Shown here piece after piece: positions 7,272-13,150 of a stretch of 13,455 nucleotides of DNA; the first letter of the stretch is position 1; the number at the start of each line of letters is the position of its first letter. The stretch is from an archaeon (GTDB lineage Archaea > Nanobdellota > Nanobdellia > Woesearchaeales > GW2011-AR9). The stretch spans positions 1-13,455 of the forward strand of contig JAGVMW010000082.1 of assembly GCA_020053615.1 (NCBI GenBank). The letters run 5' to 3'. A program made the translations under genes and the position numbers. Under the pieces are notes generated by a model. That model was not told where the DNA came from. It did not search any database and was given only the letters and a program-made list of their open reading frames with translations.

Positions 7272-8611
7272 GGTAAATACACTCCAAATTGATTATTCCG
7301 AAAGGGAAAATCCCGATAAACTCTGAAGATAGCATCTAAATTTTGGATAGAATGTTCAAAGTTAGTTCGGGGCTGCTGATGGCGTTGAATCGCTAAATAA
7401 AAATCATTTAGTATGTTTACATATTCTTCAGAGGATGGATTACTGGTACTATACCAAATTGTATCTTTATTACTGATATGATCATCAGTAACCGTTCCCT
7501 TACGGAAGTCAATAGTTACAACTGTTGGTTTTCCATTCTGGTTTGAATTTTCATGATTTCCATTCTTACAATCTCCATTCTGGCCTTTTTCAAAGGTGAT
7601 TTTAATTTTCTTGTAATCTTCAGCAATCTTTCCTTCAGGTGAGATAGCTAGTTCATCACCTATCCTTTCTTTTAGAATGTTTACATAATAATCTTTCAAT
7701 TGGTCTGAAAATTTCACAAAAGTAAATTCTCCTACTGCTGAATTTACAAAATGATTACCTTTGATATTAAAAGCAGTATTCACCGCTGTTTCTGTATCGT
7801 AACTTGAAATGTTTCCTTTTCCAGGATAGACCCCATATTCCGCATGGTCAATAGCTCCTATCTTTCCTTCAATATTACTAATTATTCCAAACAGATGCAC
7901 CCCCATATCTAGAAGCAGTCCGGTACGATTATTTAGGGAAAGTAATTTTCTAGTTCTATCTTTGCTTGGATCATCTTTTTCAATAGTATATCCTTCTATT
8001 TTGGAGATGTGTCCGTATTTAGCAATCATATCTCCTACTCGTTCATAAAAAGTAATGGTGGCTCTTTTAGCAGAATAATGTTCTGCATCCATAAGAATTA
8101 AATCTGTTCCATGATTTTTCACCAGCTGTTCCAATTCATCCAATTTAGACCGATCTGCTTGGTGCTTATCATTTGTAACCACTACCAAAGGCTTTTCACA
8201 TAGAATATGTTTTCCATTTTCCATCAAAGTTTTTAATAATATTATATGGAATATATTGGCAGTATGAATAATTCCTGCATCATAATCAGCTCCACTTCCA
8301 TTTGAACCAGTTGTTATGTCCTCGTAATTCCAGCCATTACCTAATTTAAGATAAAGATTCAGGCAGCTCTCTGTCTCTTTTATCGTATTTCTCTTTCGCC
8401 AACTTCGGTCTTCTCCAAGAGCATTAATTCTTTTTATTTCCTCTTCCAATAACCTGCTCCTAACCTGATTTTTATCTGCTTCTCTTCCGCAAATAGCTAC
8501 CGGATCAAACTTTTCTAATAATCCATAATCAAATAACGCTGGAAAGAATTTAGCTAAAGCCCATTCAGCAGTATATCCATATTGTTTAAATTTTATCAGT
8601 TCATGATTCAT
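7268..8611 (-). CDS. Divergent glucose-6-phosphate dehydrogenase-like (Zwf / Gfo-Idh-MocA superfamily) oxidoreductase
   Basis: 447 residues from the ATG at 8611, preferred over GTG at 8620 because GGGGTG lies 6 nt upstream of the ATG and overlaps the GTG. The N-terminus, GYTAEWALAKFFPALFDYGLL, follows the Zwf pattern (G.xGD.A.RKL.PALY....GLL). Then come IIHTANIFH, CEKPL (EKP 139-141), EHYSAK (E177, H178, Y179, K182) where Zwf has DHYLGK, and LLDMGVHL (D235, H239) where Zwf has RDMVQNHL with its catalytic His. Family knowledge makes H178, K182 and H239 phosphate-binding and catalytic. Residues 342-362 are an Asn/Gly-rich insert. It is shorter than typical Zwf (about 490). Gfo/Idh/MocA enzymes share the fold, EKP and the D.G.H motif, so another sugar dehydrogenase is possible. 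Neighbouring 6-phosphogluconate dehydrogenase favours glucose-6-phosphate as substrate. Confidence 0.6.
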   Translation of the reverse strand: MNHELIKFKQYGYTAEWALAKFFPALFDYGLLEKFDPVAICGREADKNQVRSRLLEEEIKRINALGEDRSWRKRNTIKETESCLNLYLKLGNGWNYEDITTGSNGSGADYDAGIIHTANIFHIILLKTLMENGKHILCEKPLVVVTNDKHQADRSKLDELEQLVKNHGTDLILMDAEHYSAKRATITFYERVGDMIAKYGHISKIEGYTIEKDDPSKDRTRKLLSLNNRTGLLLDMGVHLFGIISNIEGKIGAIDHAEYGVYPGKGNISSYDTETAVNTAFNIKGNHFVNSAVGEFTFVKFSDQLKDYYVNILKERIGDELAISPEGKIAEDYKKIKITFEKGQNGDCKNGNHENSNQNGKPTVVTIDFRKGTVTDDHISNKDTIWYSTSNPSSEEYVNILNDFYLAIQRHQQPRTNFEHSIQNLDAIFRVYRDFPFRNNQFGVYLP

Positions 8612-8617
8612 TTTGCA

Positions 8618-8623
8618 CACCCC
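8618..8623 (-). promoter_or_regulatory. Shine-Dalgarno site fixing the start of the G6PDH-like gene
   Basis: GGGGTG on the minus strand, 6 nt before the ATG at 8611. It overlaps the alternative GTG codon at 8620, which is therefore unlikely to be the start. Confidence 0.6.
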
Positions 8624-8645
8624 TAAATTTATATTTACTATTTCG

Positions 8646-8670
8646 TTAATATTTAGTGTAATTTAGTGTA
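8646..8670 (-). promoter_or_regulatory. Candidate internal promoter with a tandem 10-bp repeat
   Basis: The 61-nt gap before the G6PDH-like gene holds an exact tandem duplication, atttagtgta at 8651-8660 and 8661-8670. On the minus strand, CTAAATATTAA (8656-8646) is TATA-like and would place transcription start near 8625, giving a leader of about 14 nt that just includes the GGGGTG site. The repeat would sit over the BRE/TATA region, a position suited to an operator for the upstream Lrp-type or TRASH proteins. No experiment or second example supports this. Confidence 0.35.
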
Positions 8671-8672
8671 AA

Positions 8673-9194
8673 TTAATCCTCAGTAAACATGTTGAAGCAT
8701 TCCTTATTGCAGTACTTTCCACCTCCCAAAGAATATTGATATGGTTTAACTGAATCTAATCTTTTATTGCAGTAGCCGCAAGTTATTTCTGCACTTGGTA
8801 GAATTTGTTGAGTATTTTTTTCGTCGCTATGTTTTTGTTTTTCAGTTGAGCAAGTATACAATATTTTTTCTCCTTTCTTAATGGAAATAATTTTTCTATC
8901 ATAACCATAATTCCTGTGCATCTTATGTTCTAAATCAGAAGTTCCGGATTCTTCCCATTTGTCCAAAAAGAAAAAGTGAGCTTGTTCGCCGTTATCTACT
9001 CTTCCCATTATCCCATAAGAATTTACTGCATCTAATCTAAAATTTAAAGTACGATACGTTCCGGTTTCTTCCGCTTCAGATTCTGTTTTTTTGGAGCTGC
9101 CGGGGATTCCAGGTGACTTGAGAGTTACTGTAACCCGTTCTCCCAATCGACTTAGAAGCCCTTCTTTCTCTTTTTCAGTTGGATATCTAACCAT
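8673..9194 (-). CDS. TRASH-domain zinc protein, putative metal sensor partner
   Basis: 173 residues from the ATG at 9194. A longer frame from 9248 exists, but AAGGAGGTG lies about 8 nt before the 9194 ATG, which settles the start. The C-terminus has C139-x2-C142-x19-C162-x3-C166, the exact spacing of the TRASH domain, a treble-clef metal-binding unit used in archaeal copper and heavy-metal sensing. Residues 1-130 are unrecognised, with a Ser/Glu/Lys-rich stretch (about 33-45), HFFFLDKW (73-80) and a Lys-rich segment; no membrane segment or HTH is visible. It overlaps the end of the Lrp/AsnC gene by 8 nt. In CopR-type archaeal regulators an Lrp-like HTH and TRASH are in one chain; here the HTH lies in the preceding gene. 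A direct partnership is inferred. Confidence 0.7.
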   Translation of the reverse strand: MVRYPTEKEKEGLLSRLGERVTVTLKSPGIPGSSKKTESEAEETGTYRTLNFRLDAVNSYGIMGRVDNGEQAHFFFLDKWEESGTSDLEHKMHRNYGYDRKIISIKKGEKILYTCSTEKQKHSDEKNTQQILPSAEITCGYCNKRLDSVKPYQYSLGGGKYCNKECFNMFTED

Positions 9195-9648
9195 TTTTTG
9201 ACACCTCCTTTTGATGCGCCATGAACTCTTCCCGCTTAAGTTCTTCAATCACGTTATGCATTTGCACTTCTGAACCAAATTCATCCTGCAGTTTTCCCAG
9301 AAAATCAGTAACTTCTTTTTCATCATGGAAGATGCATTCTACCAAGTAATCATACCCATAATTTATTCTGAACAATGAATTAACTGAGCTGTGCTGAACT
9401 AGATAATCTCTTAATTCCTGCTTTTTACTGCCGTTTGCTTTCAGTACTAGATATACGCTCTTGAAATATCCTAACTGGGTGAAATCTATTAATGAAGTGT
9501 GTTTTTTGATAAGTTTCTGTTCGTAACGCCGCAGCTTGCTGTATAAAGTAGTAACCGGAAGATTTAATCTCTTAGACAACCCCACTATCTTAGTGCGCGC
9601 GTTTCCCCGCAAATGGCGAATAATTTCATTATCTTTTTCTGACAGCAT
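9187..9648 (-). CDS. Lrp/AsnC-family transcription regulator
   Basis: 153 residues from the ATG at 9648; a GTG at 9657 in frame would add three residues. AAGGAT lies about 9 nt before the ATG but directly against the GTG, so I prefer the ATG; a downstream site is not excluded. Residues 3-50 form the typical winged HTH start (LSEKDNEIIRHLRGNART...LSKRLNLPVTTLYSKLRRYE). Residues 60-140 fit the RAM/AsnC ligand-binding and dimerising domain (GYFKSVYLVLKA, INYGYDYLVECIF). Such proteins act as dimers or octamers and respond to amino acids or other small ligands. The gene heads the minus-strand cluster and is preceded by a control region with repeated TTTTCAAC boxes, so it may regulate itself, the divergent PhoU gene and the downstream sugar-phosphate genes. 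Confidence 0.85.
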   Translation of the reverse strand: MLSEKDNEIIRHLRGNARTKIVGLSKRLNLPVTTLYSKLRRYEQKLIKKHTSLIDFTQLGYFKSVYLVLKANGSKKQELRDYLVQHSSVNSLFRINYGYDYLVECIFHDEKEVTDFLGKLQDEFGSEVQMHNVIEELKREEFMAHQKEVSKNG

Positions 9649-9663
9649 TTCAACCACATCCTT

Positions 9664-9700
9664 TTTTCAACACTTATTTTCAACACACTCTTTTTTCAAC
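9664..9700. repeat. Three TTTTCAAC boxes upstream of the Lrp/AsnC gene
   Basis: Exact TTTTCAAC occurs at 9664-9671, 9677-9684 and 9693-9700, with TTTCAAC also at 9648-9654 and TTTCAAT near 9712. Spacings are 13 and 16 nt. On the gene's strand this reads GTTGAAAA. The cluster may be an array of binding sites for the regulator itself, or if the transcript starts further upstream, a repeated element in its leader. Confidence 0.5.
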
Positions 9701-9706
9701 CTTCAT
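9680..9706 (-). other. Possible 8-codon leader ORF
   Basis: On the minus strand ATG at 9706 opens MKVEKRVC and stops at 9680, within the presumed leader of the Lrp/AsnC gene. AAGG lies inside it, not before it, and there is no ribosome binding site in front, so it is probably chance. Recorded only because the leader is unusually long. Confidence 0.12.
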
Positions 9707-9731
9707 CACACTTTCAATAACCACAACACCT

Positions 9732-9763
9732 TCGTAATTATTCTCAATCGTAATTATTCTCAA
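9732..9763. repeat. Exact tandem 16-bp repeat in the divergent control region
   Basis: TCGTAATTATTCTCAA is repeated head to tail without any mismatch at 9732-9747 and 9748-9763. It lies between the TTTTCAAC boxes and the divergent promoter. Each copy ends in CTCAA, close to the TTCAA core of the nearby boxes, so both could be read by the same factor. A 16-bp step puts the copies about one and a half helical turns apart. Confidence 0.75.
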
Positions 9764-9806
9764 CCAGCTCGTGTTTCTGTTATGAAGTATGTGATAAGTA
9801 CTATGG

Positions 9807-9821
9807 TATATATTCATTTTG
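9807..9821 (-). promoter_or_regulatory. Candidate promoter of the Lrp/AsnC operon
   Basis: On the minus strand, CAAAATG followed by AATATATACC (about 9821-9805) resembles BRE plus TATA box. It predicts a start near 9785 and a leader of about 135 nt carrying the 16-bp tandem repeat and the GTTGAAAA boxes. No better TATA box is seen closer to the gene. Confidence 0.4.
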
Positions 9822-9846
9822 ACAATACAATATATCTTTGGTCAGT

Positions 9847-9860
9847 ATGAATATATATTC
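9847..9860. promoter_or_regulatory. Palindrome next to the PhoU promoter, candidate operator
   Basis: GAATATATATTC (9849-9860) is a perfect 12-bp palindrome immediately upstream of the BRE of the plus-strand gene. Its left side also forms an 11-bp inverted repeat, ATGAATATATA (9847-9857), with TATATATTCAT (9807-9817), which covers the TATA box of the divergent promoter. A regulator bound here could affect both directions. Confidence 0.4.
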
Positions 9861-9876
9861 CAAAAAGCTTAAATAG
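9861..9876 (+). promoter_or_regulatory. BRE/TATA promoter of the AbrB-PhoU gene
   Basis: CAAAAAGC then TTAAATAG closely follows the archaeal BRE/TATA pattern. With TATA at 9869-9875, transcription should start about 25 nt further on, near 9898-9901, which is the ATG itself. There is no Shine-Dalgarno sequence before the ATG, so a leaderless mRNA is likely. Confidence 0.7.
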
Positions 9877-9900
9877 TTCGTAATAATCACCGATACAAAC

Positions 9901-10827
9901 ATGAAACGCCGGGTGATAAAGCAGGGAAATGATACTCTCACTGTTACTTTACCTAGAAAGTGGGCTAGAGATACCGGAATCAAAGCCGGGGACGAGATTG
10001 AAATAAAAGAAGAAAAGAATCGCTTGGTACTAGAAGTAGGAGATATCGTTGCAGAACCAAAAAAAATTCAACTTGATTTTTCTAAAGCCAATGAGACGGT
10101 AATAAAAAGTATTTTGGCAGTGGTACATAAAAATGGCTATGATGAAGTAGAAGTGTTATTTAATGATCCCAAAACAGTAAAGATTGTACAGAAAAGAATT
10201 AATAGCATGTTAATGGGATATGAGATAATTGAGCAGAGTAGTAAACGATGTGTTATTAAGAATGTTGCTGGATGGCAAGGAAGCGATTTTGAAGGAATAT
10301 TAAGAAGAACGTTTATGGTTACGCTTACACTGGCTAAGAACAGTTTGGAAACTATTAAAACAGGAGATTATGCTAACTTAAATGAATTGATGGTGCTGGA
10401 AGAGACTAACAACAAGCTTACTAATTATTGTCATAGCTTACTTAATCGAGGAATAATTGAATCGCAGAGTAAAACCACCTATTTGTATATAATCTCTTGG
10501 TTGTTGGAGAAAATTGGGGATGAGTACAGGGATATTTGTACTTTTCTACTAAAAAACGATAAAGTAAAGCTGAACAAAGCTCTGCTTTTGGCGTATGAGA
10601 AAGTTAATCTTTTGCTAGAAGATTATTACAATCTCTTCTATAAATATGATTTGGAGAAATTAGAAAGCATTTACAAAAAGCACGAATCCATTCGGAAAGA
10701 ACTAACTGAGATGCTGGAGCAGCATTATAAAGATGATTTTTTTGTAGTAGTAGGATTGATTCAGATAACTCAAAGAATTCATGATGGGTTTGGGAGTACT
10801 AGTTGTTTAAATCATTTGGGCGAATAA
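9901..10827 (+). CDS. AbrB-PhoU fusion, archaeal phosphate uptake regulator type
   Basis: 308 residues. Residues 1-47 are a SpoVT/AbrB/MazE-type DNA-binding swapped-hairpin domain (RRVIKQGNDTLTVTLPRKWA, GIKAGDEIEI). Residues about 55-308 are a helical PhoU-like region with repeated helical hairpins and many Glu/Lys pairs. This fusion is common in archaea, where it is annotated as a phosphate uptake regulator; it probably binds DNA through the first domain and senses phosphate status or metal through the second. No phosphate transporter gene lies in the window, so the target is not shown. The start is supported by a BRE/TATA pair spaced for a leaderless transcript. Its divergent position from the Lrp/AsnC operon, which makes sugar-phosphate enzymes, is a suggestive link but no more. 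Confidence 0.88.
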   Translation: MKRRVIKQGNDTLTVTLPRKWARDTGIKAGDEIEIKEEKNRLVLEVGDIVAEPKKIQLDFSKANETVIKSILAVVHKNGYDEVEVLFNDPKTVKIVQKRINSMLMGYEIIEQSSKRCVIKNVAGWQGSDFEGILRRTFMVTLTLAKNSLETIKTGDYANLNELMVLEETNNKLTNYCHSLLNRGIIESQSKTTYLYIISWLLEKIGDEYRDICTFLLKNDKVKLNKALLLAYEKVNLLLEDYYNLFYKYDLEKLESIYKKHESIRKELTEMLEQHYKDDFFVVVGLIQITQRIHDGFGSTSCLNHLGE

Positions 10828-10849
10828 TCGATTAATGAAGCCAGGTTTT

Positions 10850-11314
10850 CTAATTGTAATCTTCTTTCTCATCAGTGGTTAGGTAATAACAATGATCTTT
10901 TCCATAAATATCAATCACAGTAATTACCTGCGATTTAGCAGTTGTCATAAGCCAAGCGTTATGAACTTCTTGGATGAATTGATTATCACATTTAGTCACA
11001 ATCTCAATGACCTCTTCAGCCAGATTGATCTCGCCTTTGTAAGTGGTAATTCTGATGGAAGAATCAGATATAATAGTTACCAAGCCTTCTCCTTTAACAT
11101 GTCGAGCTATTATGTACCCTTTCTCAGCCATACATCTGGCTATTAAATGTAACTCGGAAAGATAAGCATCTTCAACGGGATAATTTCTAGCTTTAAGATA
11201 GTCTTGAGACATTTTTTCGATTAATTCTATGGTCTTCTCCTCACCTAATATCCCAGTCAGGAATTCTAAAGTACCATACCATTCTTGCCGGATTAATCTT
11301 GCTTTTTCTTCCAT
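10850..11314 (-). CDS. Protein of unknown function, paired with the HEAT-repeat gene
   Basis: 154 residues from the ATG at 11314; a TTG at 11320 would overlap the previous stop as TTGA and add two residues. No ribosome binding site is clear for either. I do not recognise the family. The N-terminal 75 residues look helical (EEKARLIRQEWYGTLEFLTG, EKTIELIEKMSQDYLKARN), the rest looks like alternating strands and helices, with GLVTIISDSSIRITTYKG and SQVITVIDIYGKDHCYY. Two cysteines (C61 and C109) are too far apart for a zinc site. No signal peptide or membrane segment. It begins 2 nt after the HEAT gene's stop, so it probably depends on readthrough or coupling from that gene, whose upstream half is cut off by an insertion. 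Confidence 0.6.
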   Translation of the reverse strand: MEEKARLIRQEWYGTLEFLTGILGEEKTIELIEKMSQDYLKARNYPVEDAYLSELHLIARCMAEKGYIIARHVKGEGLVTIISDSSIRITTYKGEINLAEEVIEIVTKCDNQFIQEVHNAWLMTTAKSQVITVIDIYGKDHCYYLTTDEKEDYN

Positions 11315-11316
11315 TT

Positions 11317-12951
11317 TCAATAGGTTGTCGGCTTGTGTCGATGGTGGATAGATTCTATGGCATTATAAGCATATTCACCATAACTAGAATTAACCCATGT
11401 TTGCAAATGCTGTAATGTTTTTTCATCACCAATCTTACCTAAAATCTCGAAAGCAGAATGAGTGGGTGAAAAAACCTGCAATTCCCAGTCTTCTAAGAAG
11501 TTAAATAAAGCCGGCTCTATTTTATCTTTGATAGAGCCCGCAGCAATTTTATTTAACACTTTCAAACCAAGACCATTCAAATGACGATAAGGCAGAAATC
11601 CAACCAGCAAATTAATTAATTCTTCATGCTCTATCTTGATGAAATTCATAATGGATTCAATGCTTTTCTCGATAAATTTGCTTTCTTTAGTGCCCTCGTG
11701 AGGAACTTCATACTTATTTCTTTCCAAATCTGAGTATATTGTACTCTTCTTTATCACTTTTTTAATAAGATGGGTTATTGGACCGACAGCTTCTGCTGAT
11801 CCAATTTCTGTTAAAGCAGCTAAAACGTAATAATTATATTCTGATCCGGCACGTTCTTCTAAAGTGTTTATTAGGGGCATGACGCTTTCTTCAGCTCTTA
11901 CATGACCTAATGCTTTAGCTACATAACTTTTATTCGGGCAATCTTTTTCTAATAGGGCTAGCAGGGGTTCTAAAGCAGCTCTTCCAAAAGTACCAATTGC
12001 TGTTGCAGCTACGAATGGTCTCATGTCAAAGCCTGGTTCTGGATTAAGATTAAAGATATTTAGTAAATACGGAACAGATTCCGGGCTGCCAATTTCTTGT
12101 AAAGAAGTAATCGCCCAATATCCTAATTCTCTCCTAAATTTTAAATCTTTATCCGAAGAATCGTAACTTGATTTCAATTGTTCAATTAAATAATCGTTTG
12201 CTTTTTTGCTCTTTGTTTTCCCCAAAGCCCATAAAATATTTGACAATCCCATTGGAAAAGTATTATTTGAGCAAATTATTGCATTAGCTTCAGCGATTAA
12301 AGGGTCAACTACTTCCTCTCCCCATAAACTCAATAATTTGGCCAGGTCACCTTTTTTACTATTCCTTTTTAGAACTTCAATTGCCGGTGGTATGGCTCGG
12401 GAATCTCTTGTAGTGACCAAAGCTTTGGCAATATTTTCTTTAATGTTATCATCTTGTGAATCATCAAAACCTGCTAGCAATTTATCTACCGCTATTTGAT
12501 TGCCCCATCGGCCTAAAATTATCGCACCATAAATACTGCGAGGATGCCCTGAACACATAAATTCGTAAATCTCTGGTTTAGCCATATCACCATATTTTTC
12601 AAGAACCGAAACCGCTCCCATATTATGAGTATTCGATGATTTAATAACATCAATTAACACAGGTATTGCTGGAGGGTATTTAACTTTTTCAAAGTACCAT
12701 ATAACACTCGCACTTTTAGGATGGCCTGATTTTAAAAAATTAAGAATCCTCTCTGCTTGTGCACTATCTAGATAACTGATTGCTTGATGAGCATATTCTC
12801 CGCCTTGGGCGAGGTATTTCAACAAAGTTTCTGCAGACTTGGTTCCGCCAATCTGGCCTAACTTAAATGCGGCAGAGCTAGCATCTCTATGTTTAGATAA
12901 AGCAAAGTTAGCTAGTGCGGATAGAGCTTGTTCACCTCCGATTTCAGACAA
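11317..12951 (-). CDS. HEAT-repeat protein, 3' part of an insertion-broken gene
   Basis: The frame is open from 13029 to the stop at 11317 (about 570 codons); the first possible start codon in it is a TTG at 12951, which lies inside a repeat and lacks a ribosome binding site, so this is a remnant rather than a complete gene. Repeats of about 30 residues recur throughout, such as ALSEIGGEQALSALANFAL, AAFKLGQIGGTKSAETLLKY, ATAIGTFGRAALEPLLALL, AKALGHVRAEESVMPLINTL and ALTEIGSAEAVGPITHLI, as in PBS-lyase-type HEAT proteins. HEAT solenoids bind proteins or act as lyases for pigments; a scaffold role is likeliest. It is probably cytoplasmic. The upstream half continues beyond 13158 after removal of the 129-bp element. 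Confidence 0.8.
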   Translation of the reverse strand: MSEIGGEQALSALANFALSKHRDASSAAFKLGQIGGTKSAETLLKYLAQGGEYAHQAISYLDSAQAERILNFLKSGHPKSASVIWYFEKVKYPPAIPVLIDVIKSSNTHNMGAVSVLEKYGDMAKPEIYEFMCSGHPRSIYGAIILGRWGNQIAVDKLLAGFDDSQDDNIKENIAKALVTTRDSRAIPPAIEVLKRNSKKGDLAKLLSLWGEEVVDPLIAEANAIICSNNTFPMGLSNILWALGKTKSKKANDYLIEQLKSSYDSSDKDLKFRRELGYWAITSLQEIGSPESVPYLLNIFNLNPEPGFDMRPFVAATAIGTFGRAALEPLLALLEKDCPNKSYVAKALGHVRAEESVMPLINTLEERAGSEYNYYVLAALTEIGSAEAVGPITHLIKKVIKKSTIYSDLERNKYEVPHEGTKESKFIEKSIESIMNFIKIEHEELINLLVGFLPYRHLNGLGLKVLNKIAAGSIKDKIEPALFNFLEDWELQVFSPTHSAFEILGKIGDEKTLQHLQTWVNSSYGEYAYNAIESIHHRHKPTTY

Positions 12952-13013
12952 GGCAGTTATAATACTATCCGGATGCTCTAACGAAAATAATAGTTTTTCC
13001 AGTTGCGAAACTA

Positions 13014-13021
13014 CTTTTTCT
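13014..13021. repeat. Target-site duplication, left copy
   Basis: CTTTTTCT at 13014-13021 is repeated exactly at 13151-13158, directly outside the two terminal inverted repeats. Confidence 0.8.
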
Positions 13022-13150
13022 GTATTTGTTTAGCATCATAAAGTCAAAATTCATTCGATAACGTCAACAATAGTGGCAGAGGGAAGGCTCCTACGGAGAT
13101 GCCGCTTTGCGATTATCACATCCAGAATTTTGAAGATGCTAAACAAATAC
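13022..13150. mobile_element. 129-bp MITE-like non-autonomous element inside the HEAT-repeat gene
   Basis: Seen: perfect 16-bp terminal inverted repeats, GTATTTGTTTAGCATC (13022-13037) and GATGCTAAACAAATAC (13135-13150), plus a subterminal inverted pair TCAAAATTC (13044-13052) and GAATTTTGA (13124-13132). Exact 8-bp direct repeats CTTTTTCT flank it. There is no transposase, so it must be moved in trans. An 8-bp duplication is known for families such as IS6, IS256, ISL3 and IS1595; I cannot assign the ends to any of them. Element plus one duplication is 137 bp; removing it puts the upstream and downstream HEAT gene frames in phase with no stop (junction FKQEKVVSQLEKLL). The element adds a stop at 13116 to the upstream half and a stop at 13030 before the downstream half. 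Confidence 0.88.

Noticed and set aside
9195..9248. Longer N-terminus for the TRASH protein
   Set aside because: A strong AAGGAGGTG lies just before the ATG at 9194; the extra residues would only re-read the end of the Lrp/AsnC gene in another frame.
9536..9850. 104-codon plus-strand frame across the Lrp/AsnC start and control region
   Set aside because: It runs antisense to the HTH coding part and through repeats, has a Phe/His/Ser-rich composition, and has no ribosome binding site or recognisable domain.
10828..10849. Hairpin terminator between the convergent genes
   Set aside because: The 22-nt gap shows no stem; only weak T-rich runs are present, too little to call a terminator.
13022..13150. 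Sequencing error or natural gene boundary between two HEAT genes
   Set aside because: Perfect terminal inverted repeats plus exact target duplication and exact frame restoration are better explained by an insertion.
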